DNA of 64,000 nucleotides from Staphylococcus aureus (GTDB lineage Bacteria; Bacillota; Bacilli; Staphylococcales; Staphylococcaceae). Positions 21,009-32,280 of this stretch are shown in pieces. A program made the position numbers and the translations under genes. The notes under the pieces were generated by a model. That model was not told the origin of the DNA, made no database searches, and worked only from the letters and a program-made list of their open reading frames with translations. The stretch spans positions 496,001-560,000 of the forward strand of contig NZ_CP011526.1 of assembly GCF_001027105.1 (NCBI RefSeq). The letters are read 5' to 3'. Positions within the stretch are counted from its first letter, which is position 1. Each line of letters starts with the position of its first letter.

Positions 21009-22223
21009 TTAAATAAAGAATCCAGCGATTGCAGCTGAAATGAAAGATACTAGTGTTGCACCGAATAATAATTTCAAACCAAAGCGGGCAACTGTATCTC
21101 CTTTTTTGTCATTAAGTGATTTAATCGCACCTGAAATAATACCGATAGAGCTAAAGTTAGCAAATGATACTAAGAATACAGATGTAACACCTTTTGCGTG
21201 TTCAGATAAATCACTAAGTTTACCAAGTGCTTGCATTGCTACAAATTCGTTAGATAATAGTTTTGTCGCCATAACTGAACCGGCTTGAACTGCATCTTGC
21301 CATGGCACACCGACTAAGAATGCAAATGGTGCAAAGACAAAACCAATTAATGTTTGGAAATCCCAAGAAATAGCGCCACCTGAAACTGTACTAAAGATAT
21401 TGCTTACAATTCCATTTAATAGAGCGATAATGGCAATGTATCCGATTAACATTGCGCCTACAATGACAGCTACTTTAAATCCATCTAAAATATATTCTCC
21501 TAGCATTTCGAAGAATGATTGTTGTCTTTCTTCAGTTTCTTCAACTAATAATTTGTCATCTTCTTCATTAACTTTATAAGGGTTAATAATTGAAGCGATG
21601 ATGAAACCACCAAATAAGTTTAAGACAACAGCCGTTACAACATATTTAGGTTCAATTAAGGTAAAGTATGCACCGATAATTGAAGCAGAAACAGTCGACA
21701 TTGCTGAAGCTGTTAATGTGTATAAACGTTGCTTAGGTATGTATGGTAATTGTTTTTTAATTGAAATAAATACTTCAGATTGTCCCAAAATTGCTGCAGC
21801 AACTGCATTGTATGATTCTAAACGTCCCATACCATTAATTTTAGAAATTAAGAATCCTAAAACATTAATGATTAAAGGTAAAATCTTTGTGTATTGAAGG
21901 ATACCGATAATCGCTGAAATAAATACGATAGGTAATAATACACTGAAGAAGAATGGTGGTTGCTTAGGATCGATATATTGAATACCACCGAATACAAAGT
22001 TAACACCATCTGCTGCTTTTAATAATAAGTAGTTAAAACCGTTTGAAATACCACCAATAACCTTGATTCCCATTGTAGTTTTAAGCAAGATAAATGCAAA
22101 GATAAGCTGAATTGCAAGTAAAATTCCTACATATTTCCAGCGAATATTTTTCCTGTCTGAGCTAAATAGAAACGCAAGTGCTAAAAAGAAGATAATTCCG
22201 ATAATCCCAATTAGAATATGCAT
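21009..22223 (-). CDS. nupC: Concentrative nucleoside transporter, NupC family
   Basis: A 404-residue integral membrane protein that imports nucleosides with protons or sodium. About eight to ten hydrophobic segments are visible, starting with IGIIGIIFFLALAFLF at the N-terminus. Conserved family segments are AAAILGQSEVFISIK and the C-terminal VSFANFSSIGIISGAIKSL. ATG 22223 is preceded by AAAGGAATGAG. It is transcribed away from ctsR, so the promoters are divergent. The exact substrate range cannot be read from sequence. Confidence 0.93.
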   Translation of the reverse strand: MHILIGIIGIIFFLALAFLFSSDRKNIRWKYVGILLAIQLIFAFILLKTTMGIKVIGGISNGFNYLLLKAADGVNFVFGGIQYIDPKQPPFFFSVLLPIVFISAIIGILQYTKILPLIINVLGFLISKINGMGRLESYNAVAAAILGQSEVFISIKKQLPYIPKQRLYTLTASAMSTVSASIIGAYFTLIEPKYVVTAVVLNLFGGFIIASIINPYKVNEEDDKLLVEETEERQQSFFEMLGEYILDGFKVAVIVGAMLIGYIAIIALLNGIVSNIFSTVSGGAISWDFQTLIGFVFAPFAFLVGVPWQDAVQAGSVMATKLLSNEFVAMQALGKLSDLSEHAKGVTSVFLVSFANFSSIGIISGAIKSLNDKKGDTVARFGLKLLFGATLVSFISAAIAGFFI

Positions 22224-22318
22224 ATATTTCTCATTCCTTTAGTTTTTTCTACAATCTATCATACAATAAAATGGAAGGGCTAACATCATAAATTTTTGAA
22301 AATATAAAAACAAATTAA

Positions 22319-22366
22319 TTGAAAAAGGTCAAAATAGGTCATATAATATAGTCAAAGAAGGTCAAA
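22319..22366 (+). promoter_or_regulatory. ctsR promoter with two CtsR operators
   Basis: TTGAAA (22319-22324), 17 bases, TATAAT (22342-22347). Two CtsR-type heptad repeats overlap it: GGTCAAA-ATA-GGTCATA (22327-22343), inside the promoter spacer, and AGTCAAA-GAA-GGTCAAA (22350-22366), just downstream. CtsR bound here would block transcription until heat or stress removes it. Confidence 0.92.
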
Positions 22367-22380
22367 AAGGGGTGATATAC

Positions 22381-22842
22381 ATGCACAATATGTCTGACAT
22401 CATAGAACAATACATCAAACGTTTATTTGAAGAGTCGAATGAAGATGTCGTTGAAATTCAGAGAGCGAATATCGCACAGCGTTTTGATTGCGTACCATCA
22501 CAATTAAATTATGTAATCAAAACACGATTCACTAATGAACATGGTTATGAAATCGAAAGTAAACGTGGTGGTGGTGGTTACATCCGAATCACTAAAATTG
22601 AAAATAAAGATGCAACAGGTTATATTAATCATTTGCTTCAGCTGATTGGACCTTCTATTTCTCAACAACAAGCTTATTATATTATTGATGGGCTTTTAGA
22701 TAAAATGTTAATAAATGAACGTGAAGCTAAAATGATTCAAGCAGTTATTGATAGAGAAACGCTATCAATGGATATGGTTTCTAGAGATATTATTAGAGCA
22801 AATATTTTAAAACGTTTGTTACCAGTTATAAATTATTACTAA
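22381..22842 (+). CDS. ctsR: Heat-shock repressor CtsR
   Basis: Represses class III heat-shock genes (clp genes and its own operon). The 153-residue protein has an N-terminal winged helix containing the RGGGGYIRI wing, which also senses heat, and a C-terminal dimerisation domain. ATG 22381 follows AAAAAGGGGTG by 7 bases; an in-frame GTG at 22372 lies in that site. It is first in ctsR-mcsA-mcsB-clpC and sits directly behind two CtsR operators, so it is autoregulated. Confidence 0.97.
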   Translation: MHNMSDIIEQYIKRLFEESNEDVVEIQRANIAQRFDCVPSQLNYVIKTRFTNEHGYEIESKRGGGGYIRITKIENKDATGYINHLLQLIGPSISQQQAYYIIDGLLDKMLINEREAKMIQAVIDRETLSMDMVSRDIIRANILKRLLPVINYY

Positions 22843-22860
22843 ATGAAATGAGGTGTTGAA

Positions 22861-23427
22861 GTGCTTTGTGAAAATTGTCAACTTAATGAAGCGGAATTAA
22901 AAGTTAAAGTTACAAGTAAAAATAAAACAGAAGAAAAAATGGTGTGTCAAACTTGTGCTGAGGGGCACCATCCGTGGAATCAAGCTAATGAACAACCTGA
23001 ATATCAAGAACATCAAGATAATTTCGAAGAAGCATTTGTTGTTAAGCAAATTTTACAACATTTAGCTACGAAACATGGAATTAATTTTCAAGAAGTAGCG
23101 TTTAAAGAAGAAAAACGTTGCCCATCATGTCATATGACTTTGAAAGATATTGCACATGTTGGTAAATTTGGGTGTGCTAATTGTTATGCAACATTTAAAG
23201 ATGACATCATTGATATCGTCCGCAGAGTTCAAGGTGGACAATTTGAGCACGTTGGAAAGACACCACATTCTTCACATAAAAAGATAGCTTTAAAGCGAAA
23301 AATCGAAGAAAAGAATGAATATTTGAAAAAACTTATTGAAATCCAAGATTTTGAGGAAGCAGCCATTGTTAGAGATGAAATTAAAGCACTAAAAGCTGAG
23401 AGTGAGGTGCAACATGATGACGCATAA
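22861..23427 (+). CDS. mcsA: McsA, zinc-binding activator of McsB
   Basis: A 188-residue partner that stimulates the arginine kinase McsB and helps control CtsR. It has four CxxC pairs: CENC (residue 3 on), CQTC, CPSC and CANC, which bind metals, and a C-terminal UVR segment (about residues 145-180, [16 protein letters not shown]). The start is GTG 22861 after GAGGTG. In S. aureus it is linked to heavy-metal and stress tolerance (known). Its end overlaps the mcsB start. Confidence 0.95.
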
Positions 23428-24424
23428 TATTCATGATAATATCAGCCAATGGATGAAAAGTAATGAAGAAACACCAATTGTTATGTCTTCTAGAATTCGG
23501 TTAGCGCGTAATTTAGAAAATCATGTGCATCCACTAATGTATGCTACTGAAAATGATGGATTTAGAGTTATAAATGAGGTACAAGATGCCTTGCCAAACT
23601 TTGAATTAATGCGTCTTGATCAAATGGATCAACAAAGTAAAATGAAAATGGTTGCAAAGCATTTGATTAGTCCTGAACTAATAAAACAACCAGCAGCCGC
23701 AGTATTAGTGAATGACGATGAATCTTTAAGTGTCATGATAAATGAAGAGGACCATATTCGTATTCAAGCTATGGGAACTGACACGACATTACAGGCTTTA
23801 TATAATCAAGCTTCATCAATTGATGATGAATTAGATCGAAGCCTTGATATAAGTTATGATGAACAACTTGGTTATTTAACTACATGTCCTACCAATATAG
23901 GTACTGGTATGAGAGCAAGCGTGATGCTACATTTGCCAGGTCTATCTATTATGAAAAGAATGACACGGATTGCTCAAACCATTAATCGTTTTGGATATAC
24001 AATCAGAGGTATTTACGGTGAAGGTTCGCAAGTTTATGGACATACTTATCAAGTATCCAACCAACTTACACTTGGTAAATCTGAGTTAGAAATCATAGAA
24101 ACATTAACAGAAGTTGTTAATCAAATCATTCATGAAGAAAAACAAATACGACAAAAGTTAGACACTTATAATCAATTAGAAACACAAGACCGTGTTTTTC
24201 GCTCGCTAGGTATTTTACAAAACTGTAGAATGATAACTATGGAAGAGGCTTCTTATAGATTAAGCGAAGTTAAACTTGGTATAGATTTAAATTACATTGA
24301 ATTACAAAACTTTAAATTTAATGAATTGATGGTAGCTATACAGTCACCATTTTTATTAGATGAAGAAGATGACAAATCTGTAAAAGAAAAACGAGCAGAT
24401 ATACTAAGAGAACATATAAAGTAG
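23417..24424 (+). CDS. mcsB: Protein-arginine kinase McsB
   Basis: Phosphorylates arginines on client proteins and on CtsR, marking them for ClpCP. At 335 residues it resembles phosphagen kinases: SSRIRLARN near residue 24, [20 protein letters not shown] in the centre, and [10 protein letters not shown]. The start is ATG 23417, or the ATG one codon upstream at 23414, both behind GAGGTG inside the end of mcsA. The overlap suggests translational coupling with McsA, its activator. Confidence 0.96.
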
Positions 24425-24437
24425 GAGGTCATTATTT

Positions 24438-26894
24438 ATGTTATTTGGTAGATTAACTGAGCGTGCACAGCGCGTATTAGCACATGCCCAAGAAGAAGCA
24501 ATTCGTTTAAATCATTCAAATATAGGAACAGAACACCTATTATTGGGGTTAATGAAAGAACCTGAAGGAATTGCTGCAAAAGTATTAGAAAGTTTTAATA
24601 TCACTGAAGATAAAGTAATTGAAGAAGTTGAAAAATTAATCGGACATGGTCAAGATCATGTTGGTACATTGCATTATACACCTAGAGCTAAAAAAGTCAT
24701 TGAATTATCGATGGATGAAGCTAGAAAATTACATCACAATTTTGTTGGAACGGAACATATTTTATTAGGCTTGATTCGTGAAAATGAAGGTGTTGCAGCA
24801 AGAGTTTTTGCAAATCTAGATTTAAATATTACTAAAGCACGTGCACAAGTTGTGAAAGCTTTAGGAAACCCTGAAATGAGTAATAAAAATGCACAAGCTA
24901 GTAAGTCAAATAATACTCCAACTTTAGATAGTTTAGCTCGTGACTTAACAGTCATTGCCAAAGACGGTACATTAGATCCTGTTATAGGACGTGATAAAGA
25001 AATTACACGTGTAATTGAAGTATTAAGTAGACGTACGAAAAACAATCCTGTGCTTATTGGAGAGCCAGGTGTTGGTAAAACTGCTATTGCTGAAGGTTTA
25101 GCGCAAGCCATAGTGAATAATGAGGTACCAGAGACATTAAAAGATAAGCGTGTTATGTCTTTAGATATGGGAACAGTAGTTGCAGGTACTAAATATCGTG
25201 GTGAATTTGAAGAGCGTCTGAAAAAGGTTATGGAAGAAATCCAACAAGCAGGTAATGTCATCCTATTTATTGATGAGTTGCATACTTTAGTTGGTGCTGG
25301 TGGTGCTGAAGGTGCTATCGATGCTTCGAATATTTTGAAGCCGGCATTAGCACGTGGTGAATTACAATGTATTGGTGCTACTACATTAGATGAATATCGC
25401 AAAAATATTGAAAAAGACGCGGCTTTAGAACGTCGTTTCCAACCTGTACAAGTTGATGAACCTTCAGTAGTAGATACAGTTGCTATTTTAAAAGGATTAA
25501 GAGATCGTTACGAAGCACACCATCGTATTAATATTTCAGACGAAGCTATTGAAGCAGCTGTTAAATTAAGTAACAGATACGTTTCAGATCGTTTCTTACC
25601 AGATAAAGCAATTGATTTAATTGATGAAGCAAGTTCTAAAGTAAGACTTAAGAGTCATACGACACCTAATAATTTAAAAGAAATTGAACAAGAAATTGAA
25701 AAAGTTAAAAATGAAAAAGATGCCGCAGTACATGCTCAAGAGTTTGAAAATGCTGCTAACCTGCGTGATAAACAAACAAAACTTGAAAAGCAATATGAAG
25801 AAGCTAAAAATGAATGGAAGAATGCACAAAATGGTATGTCAACTTCATTGTCAGAAGAAGATATTGCTGAAGTTATTGCAGGATGGACAGGTATCCCATT
25901 AACTAAAATCAATGAAACAGAATCTGAAAAACTTCTTAGTCTAGAAGATACATTACATGAGAGAGTTATTGGGCAAAAAGATGCTGTTAATTCAATCAGT
26001 AAAGCGGTTAGACGTGCCCGTGCAGGGTTAAAAGATCCTAAACGACCAATTGGTAGCTTTATCTTCCTTGGACCAACTGGTGTTGGTAAAACTGAATTAG
26101 CTAGAGCTTTAGCTGAATCAATGTTTGGCGATGATGATGCGATGATCCGTGTAGACATGAGTGAATTTATGGAAAAACACGCAGTGAGCCGATTAGTTGG
26201 TGCTCCTCCAGGATATGTTGGTCATGATGATGGTGGACAATTAACTGAAAAAGTTAGACGTAAACCATATTCTGTAATTTTATTTGATGAAATTGAAAAA
26301 GCTCATCCAGATGTATTTAATATTCTATTACAAGTTTTAGATGATGGACATTTGACAGATACAAAAGGACGTACAGTTGATTTCAGAAATACAATTATCA
26401 TAATGACATCAAACGTTGGGGCACAAGAATTACAAGATCAACGATTTGCTGGATTCGGTGGTTCAAGTGATGGACAAGATTATGAAACAATTCGAAAAAC
26501 GATGTTAAAAGAATTAAAAAATTCATTCCGTCCAGAATTTTTAAACCGTGTAGATGATATCATTGTATTCCATAAACTAACAAAAGAAGAATTAAAAGAA
26601 ATTGTAACAATGATGGTTAATAAATTAACAAATCGATTATCTGAACAAAACATAAATATTATTGTAACTGATAAAGCGAAAGACAAAATCGCAGAAGAAG
26701 GATATGATCCAGAATATGGTGCAAGACCATTAATTAGAGCGATACAAAAAACTATCGAAGATAATTTAAGTGAATTAATATTAGATGGTAATCAAATTGA
26801 AGGTAAGAAAGTTACAGTAGATCATGATGGTAAAGAGTTTAAATATGACATTGCTGAACAAACTTCAGAAACTAAAACACCATCGCAAGCATAA
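24438..26894 (+). CDS. clpC: ATP-dependent Clp unfoldase ClpC
   Basis: AAA+ unfoldase that feeds substrates, including McsB-marked ones, to ClpP. 818 residues: two N-terminal repeats (about 1-145), the first ATPase domain with Walker [10 protein letters not shown] (about 208-216), a coiled-coil/UVR M-domain near residues 415-470, and a second ATPase domain with Walker [10 protein letters not shown] (about 545-553). ATG 24438 follows TAGGAGG. Last in the CtsR operon, with its own terminator. Confidence 0.98.
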
Positions 26895-26900
26895 TTATAA

Positions 26901-26939
26901 AACAGTCCAAAACAAATTAAAGTTTTGGGCTGTTTTTTT
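26901..26939 (+). terminator. Terminator of the ctsR operon
   Basis: AACAGTCCAAAAC pairs with GTTTTGGGCTGTT, with one G-U pair, followed by seven T. Strong intrinsic terminator. Confidence 0.93.
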
Positions 26940-27378
26940 AGTAGCATTGAACTATAGAAATTCGTGAAAGTATCCATCAACGAAACAATCTAATAAAACA
27001 ATCATCAAAGGATAGTTAAGAATTATATGTAACAAGTTAATGAGCCTACAGCGATAGCATAAAGGTATGAATTTTTATAAAGGTTTTTTGTTTGAAGATA
27101 CTAGCAACTTACGTCAAAATAAAATAGGTCTATATAATATTGTGATAAATCTAGAGAAAAGAGTTTACTAAGAAATTATTAAGATTTTATCTTTGAAAGA
27201 TACCGACTATCAACATGATGTAAGTTTATTTTATAATATTCATAAAAAATAAATCTGGTAAAACAGTTTGCGTTAGTAGTCATGTTAAAATACAAACAAA
27301 TGTAACTCACATTTAATTTGTCATAATGGGAATGTGCGTTTAAAATAGATTTGTTCAAAGGAAAGTGGAGGTGCAATT
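26940..27378. other. Gap between clpC and radA
   Basis: AT-rich with no supported gene on either strand. A TATAAT occurs at 27133-27138, but its -35 region (TTACGT, 18 bases away) is weak. This region probably holds the radA promoter. Confidence 0.5.
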
Positions 27379-28743
27379 TTGGCCAAGAAAAAAGTGATTT
27401 TTGAATGTATGGCTTGTGGTTATCAATCTCCTAAATGGATGGGGAAATGTCCTAATTGTGGCGCTTGGAATCAAATGGAGGAAATTGTTGAAAAAGCAGC
27501 CAATCCTAAACATGGAGTTAAAACCAAGGAATTAGCAGGTAAAGTACAAAAATTAAATAGTATTAAACATGAAACAACGCCGAGAGTGTTAACAGATTCA
27601 GCAGAATTCAACCGTGTATTAGGTGGAGGTATTGTGAGCGGATCGTTAGTACTTATTGGTGGGGATCCAGGTATTGGTAAGTCAACGTTACTTTTACAAA
27701 TTTGTGCATCGTTATCTCAAAAGAAAAAAGTACTATATATTACTGGAGAAGAATCGCTTAGTCAGACTAAATTACGTGCAGAGCGATTAGATGAAGATTC
27801 AAGTGAATTGCAAGTATTAGCTGAAACAGATCTTGAAGTTATTTATCAAACAGTAAAAGAAGAACAACCTGATTTATTAGTAGTGGATTCGATTCAAACA
27901 ATATATCATCCTGAAATCAGCTCTGCGCCAGGTTCTGTTTCACAAGTTCGTGAAAGTACACAAAGTTTAATGAATATTGCTAAACAAATGAACATTGCAA
28001 CTTTTATAGTGGGTCATGTAACGAAAGAAGGTCAAATTGCTGGCCCAAGATTGCTAGAACACATGGTTGATACTGTGCTTTATTTTGAAGGCGATGAACA
28101 CCACGCATATCGAATTTTGCGAGCTGTTAAAAACCGTTTTGGTTCAACGAATGAAATGGGAATCTTCGAAATGAAGCAAAGTGGATTAAAAGGTGTAAAT
28201 AATCCATCTGAAATGTTTTTAGAAGAACGTTCAACAAATGTTCCAGGTTCAACAATTGTTGCAACCATGGAGGGAACCAGACCACTTTTAATAGAAGTTC
28301 AAGCGCTGGTAACTCCAACGACTTTTAACAATCCGAGACGAATGGCAACAGGGATTGATCATAATCGATTAAGTTTGTTGATGGCTGTTTTGGAAAAGAA
28401 AGAAAATTATCTATTACAACAACAAGATGCTTATATCAAAGTAGCTGGCGGTGTAAAGTTAACGGAGCCAGCAGTTGATTTAAGTGTAATTGTAGCAACT
28501 GCATCTAGCTTTAAAGATAAAGCTGTCGACGGATTAGATTGCTATATTGGAGAAGTTGGTTTAACGGGTGAGGTACGTCGTGTATCTCGGATAGAACAAC
28601 GCGTGCAAGAGGCTGCAAAACTAGGTTTCAAACGTGTAATTATTCCTAAAAATAATATAGGCGGATGGACATATCCTGAAGGTATACAAGTAATAGGTGT
28701 AACTACTGTACATGAAGTATTGTCATTTGCTCTTCATTCATAA
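27379..28743 (+). CDS. radA: DNA repair and recombination protein RadA
   Basis: A RecA-like branch-migration helicase acting in recombination and transformation. 454 residues: a zinc finger with C10/C13 and C24/C27, a RecA core with Walker [11 protein letters not shown] (about 95-104), the RadA-specific KNRFG motif, and a C-terminal Lon-protease-like domain without the catalytic serine role. The start is TTG 27379, 7 bases after GGAGG; no ATG competes. The gene after it starts 24 bases later and is probably cotranscribed. Confidence 0.97.
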   Translation: MAKKKVIFECMACGYQSPKWMGKCPNCGAWNQMEEIVEKAANPKHGVKTKELAGKVQKLNSIKHETTPRVLTDSAEFNRVLGGGIVSGSLVLIGGDPGIGKSTLLLQICASLSQKKKVLYITGEESLSQTKLRAERLDEDSSELQVLAETDLEVIYQTVKEEQPDLLVVDSIQTIYHPEISSAPGSVSQVRESTQSLMNIAKQMNIATFIVGHVTKEGQIAGPRLLEHMVDTVLYFEGDEHHAYRILRAVKNRFGSTNEMGIFEMKQSGLKGVNNPSEMFLEERSTNVPGSTIVATMEGTRPLLIEVQALVTPTTFNNPRRMATGIDHNRLSLLMAVLEKKENYLLQQQDAYIKVAGGVKLTEPAVDLSVIVATASSFKDKAVDGLDCYIGEVGLTGEVRRVSRIEQRVQEAAKLGFKRVIIPKNNIGGWTYPEGIQVIGVTTVHEVLSFALHS

Positions 28744-28767
28744 AACATCAAGAAAGGAGGACATTGT

Positions 28768-29841
28768 GTGAATATCGTTAAACTAATGGTTATTATTATT
28801 TACTTAATTATTGGGAGCGCATTAGGAATAATTATTATTCCTGAAATTGCAAATGATCTTGGATTACAAAACTCCAGCTTTTTAAAAAATCACTATGTAG
28901 ATGGCATTATCGGTAGTATTTTTATGTTCTTAATTTTTGGTGTATTTATTAGACGAGTTACTAACGCTATAAAAGGTTTAGAACATTTTATTATGCGTAG
29001 AAGTGCTGTTGAAATACTATTCGCAACAATAGGTTTAATAATCGGATTACTTATTTCTGTTATGGTGTCGTTTATATTAGAATCAATTGGCAACTCTATT
29101 TTTAATCATTTCATTCCTGTCATAATTACGATATTACTATGTTATTTCGGTTTCCAATTTGGCCTTAAAAAACGAGATGAAATGTTAATGTTTTTACCTG
29201 AGAATATAGCGCGTTCCATGTCACAACATACTAAAAGTGCTACGCCAAAAATTATCGACACAAGCGCAATTATTGATGGTCGTATTTTAGAAGTCATTCG
29301 TTGCGGTTTTATCGATGGCAATATTTTAATTCCACAAGGTGTTATTAATGAATTACAAATTGTTGCAGATTCAAATGACAGTGTTAAACGTGAAAAGGGT
29401 AAAAGAGGCTTAGATATTTTAAATGAATTGTATGATTTAGACTATCCTACAAAGGTTATACATCCAACTAAAACACATAGTGATATTGATACGATGTTAT
29501 TAAAATTAGCAAAACAATATCATGCAAGTATTATAACGACAGATTTCAACCTAAATAAAGTTTGTCATGTACATGGTATCAAAGCATTAAATGTTAATGA
29601 TTTATCAGAAGCAATCAAACCTAATGTACATCAAGGTGATCAACTGCATATTTTACTGACAAAAATGGGTAAGGAGCCTGGTCAGGCAGTAGGATATCTA
29701 GATGATGGTACGATGGTAGTTGTTGATAATGCTAAAAATCTTATTGGCAGTCATGTCAATTTAGAAGTAGTCAGCTTATTGCAAACATCTTCAGGAAGAA
29801 TTGTTTTTGCTAAAAAAATCGAAGATACAGTATCATTATAA
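28768..29841 (+). CDS. Membrane-anchored PIN-TRAM domain protein (YacL-like)
   Basis: 357 residues. About four hydrophobic segments fill the first 130 residues, followed by a PIN nuclease-like domain starting at IDTSAIIDGRILEV (about residue 164), with acidic residues in TDFNLNKV, and a TRAM-type RNA-binding domain at the end (about 295-350). The start is GTG 28768 after AAAGGAGG. The domain order matches the YacL family, found next to radA throughout Firmicutes. Its role is not firmly known; a membrane-bound RNase is a fair inference. Confidence 0.88.
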   Translation: MNIVKLMVIIIYLIIGSALGIIIIPEIANDLGLQNSSFLKNHYVDGIIGSIFMFLIFGVFIRRVTNAIKGLEHFIMRRSAVEILFATIGLIIGLLISVMVSFILESIGNSIFNHFIPVIITILLCYFGFQFGLKKRDEMLMFLPENIARSMSQHTKSATPKIIDTSAIIDGRILEVIRCGFIDGNILIPQGVINELQIVADSNDSVKREKGKRGLDILNELYDLDYPTKVIHPTKTHSDIDTMLLKLAKQYHASIITTDFNLNKVCHVHGIKALNVNDLSEAIKPNVHQGDQLHILLTKMGKEPGQAVGYLDDGTMVVVDNAKNLIGSHVNLEVVSLLQTSSGRIVFAKKIEDTVSL

Positions 29842-30397
29842 AAACTGTAGTTGACGAAAACAAAATAGATATTAAAAGGTATATGAAATGGCGAAGTTTG
29901 TAATTTGAAGTATAACTATAAATAAATGCAAAACATATTAGTTATCAAAAAATACAAATAGTGCTAATATATCATTGAAACAAGTTCATTAAGTGTTAAA
30001 TTTTAGATATTAATAAAGTTATTCTTATAGCAATCAAGACATACAAAATTAGAATCAATTTTAACGTATTTGAATAGTTAATTTGAAGTTTAATTTCACA
30101 GTACATAATATTCATTTTTAAGTCGTTGAAATGTTTATGTAGTGCAGTCTTGATTCTTAGGGATAGCTTTTTTAAAGTGTTGAAAAAACAACAGCTTTCT
30201 ATTTAAAATTTAAGCATATTACCCAGGGAATTATGTTATGATTAAACAATGAAATTATTTTAAGGTCATGTTAAAAAGCATTGTTTCGTTTTAACAATAA
30301 GACGAGTTAGACATTTGTTATGACGGTCGAAGATAGCAAATGAACAATTTATATGAACTAACTTGAAAATCTGATATTTAATTTAGGAGTGAAAAAA
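29842..30397. other. Gap between the PIN-TRAM gene and gltX
   Basis: No supported gene. There is no T-box core before gltX. A hairpin with arms CATTTGTTAT (30312-30321) and ATAGCAAATG (30333-30342), one G-U pair, lies in what is probably the gltX leader. A smaller one, ATTGTT/AACAAT, sits at 30280-30298. Neither is followed by a T-run. Confidence 0.5.
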
Positions 30398-31852
30398 ATG
30401 AGCGATCGTATAAGAGTAAGATATGCACCAAGTCCAACTGGGTATCTTCATATTGGTAATGCAAGAACAGCATTATTCAATTACTTGTATGCTAAACATT
30501 ACAACGGAGATTTTGTGATTCGAATTGAAGATACTGATAAAAAACGTAATTTAGAAGATGGAGAAACATCACAATTTGATAATCTTAAATGGTTAGGATT
30601 AGATTGGGATGAGTCTGTAGATAAAGACAATGGCTACGGACCATATCGTCAATCTGAACGTCAACATATCTACCAACCATTAATAGATCAGTTACTAGCA
30701 GAAGATAAAGCATATAAATGCTATATGACAGAAGAAGAATTAGAAGCTGAACGTGAAGCGCAAATCGCTCGTGGTGAAATGCCTCGCTATGGTGGTCAAC
30801 ATGCGCATTTGACTGAAGAACAACGTCAACAATTTGAAGCAGAAGGACGCCAACCATCAATTCGTTTCCGAGTACCTCAAAACCAAACGTATTCATTTGA
30901 TGATATGGTAAAAGGAAATATTTCATTTGATTCAAATGGTATTGGTGACTGGGTTATCGTAAAAAAAGATGGCATTCCAACGTACAATTTTGCAGTAGCT
31001 ATAGATGATCATTACATGCAAATTTCAGATGTAATTCGTGGTGATGATCATATTTCAAACACGCCTAAACAAATTATGATTTATGAAGCATTTGGCTGGG
31101 AGCCACCTCGTTTTGGTCATATGTCATTAATTGTTAATGAAGAACGTAAAAAGTTAAGTAAACGTGATGGGCAAATTTTACAATTTATTGAGCAATATCG
31201 TGACTTAGGTTATTTACCTGAAGCGTTATTTAATTTTATTGCGTTATTAGGTTGGTCTCCTGAAGGTGAAGAAGAAATCTTTTCTAAAGAAGAATTTATC
31301 AAAATCTTTGATGAAAAGCGTTTGTCAAAATCACCAGCATTTTTCGATAAGCAAAAATTAGCATGGGTTAATAACCAATATATGAAACAAAAAAATACTG
31401 AAACAGTATTCCAATTAGCATTACCTCATTTAATTAAAGCAAATTTGATTCCTGAGGTGCCGTCAGAAGAGGATTTATCTTGGGGACGCAAATTAATTGC
31501 GCTTTATCAAAAAGAAATGAGTTATGCCGGTGAAATTGTACCTTTATCAGAAATGTTCTTTAAAGAAATGCCAGCTCTTGGTGAAGAAGAACAACAAGTG
31601 ATTAATGGAGAGCAAGTACCAGAGTTAATGACGCACTTATTCAGTAAATTAGAAGCACTTGAACCATTTGAAGCGGCTGAAATTAAAAAGACAATTAAAG
31701 AAGTTCAAAAAGAAACAGGAATAAAAGGCAAGCAATTATTTATGCCTATTCGTGTTGCTGTAACAGGCCAAATGCATGGTCCTGAATTACCAAATACAAT
31801 TGAAGTACTTGGTAAAGAAAAAGTGCTAAACCGTTTAAAACAATATAAGTAA
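30398..31852 (+). CDS. gltX: Glutamyl-tRNA synthetase GltX
   Basis: Charges tRNA-Glu, and tRNA-Gln for later amidation in species lacking GlnRS, as staphylococci do (known). The 484-residue class I enzyme has the HIGH-type motif [16 protein letters not shown] near the N-terminus and the KMSKS-type motif KLSKRDG around residue 250. ATG 30398 is chosen over GTG 30389, which lies inside the ribosome binding site TAGGAGTG. It stands alone, ahead of the cysES T-box. Confidence 0.97.
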   Translation: MSDRIRVRYAPSPTGYLHIGNARTALFNYLYAKHYNGDFVIRIEDTDKKRNLEDGETSQFDNLKWLGLDWDESVDKDNGYGPYRQSERQHIYQPLIDQLLAEDKAYKCYMTEEELEAEREAQIARGEMPRYGGQHAHLTEEQRQQFEAEGRQPSIRFRVPQNQTYSFDDMVKGNISFDSNGIGDWVIVKKDGIPTYNFAVAIDDHYMQISDVIRGDDHISNTPKQIMIYEAFGWEPPRFGHMSLIVNEERKKLSKRDGQILQFIEQYRDLGYLPEALFNFIALLGWSPEGEEEIFSKEEFIKIFDEKRLSKSPAFFDKQKLAWVNNQYMKQKNTETVFQLALPHLIKANLIPEVPSEEDLSWGRKLIALYQKEMSYAGEIVPLSEMFFKEMPALGEEEQQVINGEQVPELMTHLFSKLEALEPFEAAEIKKTIKEVQKETGIKGKQLFMPIRVAVTGQMHGPELPNTIEVLGKEKVLNRLKQYK

Positions 31853-31960
31853 TGAAATAGACAAGATCAAGGTAGTATATACTTGAATTTTATAACGTAA
31901 CCACATATGATAAAGTTGTATTAACAAATTACAACAATATGAATAAAGTATTTTATATAA
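31853..31960. other. Gap between gltX and the T-box leader
   Basis: About 110 AT-rich bases. They must contain the promoter of the cysES operon, because the T-box RNA starts near 31960. I cannot single out a convincing -35/-10 pair. Confidence 0.4.
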
Positions 31961-32213
31961 AACGAAGGATTAGTAATTAAATTTATACGATGCAGAGAGT
32001 GTACGGTTGCTGTGAGTACAACGTAGAAATTAATGAATGCACCTTCGTAAAATGAATTAAATATATAATGAGAGTGATGAGCATTAAGTTGACTTAGTTT
32101 CCTTGATAATTTGGAAGCGCCCGCAATATTATTAATGTTATTCGCTAAATTCAGAGTGGAACCGTGCGGAAGCGCCTCTAACAATACAATTTGTATGTTA
32201 GTGGTGCTTTTTT
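31961..32213 (+). promoter_or_regulatory. T-box riboswitch (cysteine) before cysE-cysS
   Basis: Stem I closes with ACGAAGG (31962-31968) and CCTTCGT (32042-32048). The specifier codon TGC (Cys) is at 32038-32040, followed by A as usual. The T-box core AGAGTGGAACCGTGCGG is at 32153-32169. A terminator follows: arms 32171-32187 and 32193-32208, then TTTTT. Uncharged tRNA-Cys would favour antitermination and turn on cysE and cysS. The core differs from the textbook AGGGTGGNACCGCG at two positions. Confidence 0.93.
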
Positions 32214-32280
32214 GATATTTAATTTCGCAGGTACTTCAATTATGTATTTACGTAGTTCAATCATTGAGGAGGAAATGATC

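Noticed and set aside
24734..25402. A 222-codon frame antisense to clpC
   Set aside because: Lies wholly opposite a strongly conserved gene, with no ribosome binding site and the composition of an antisense shadow.
32191..32280. Upstream extension of the cysE frame into the T-box terminator
   Set aside because: The strong ribosome binding site GAGGAGG places the start at 32281; the extension only reads the leader RNA.
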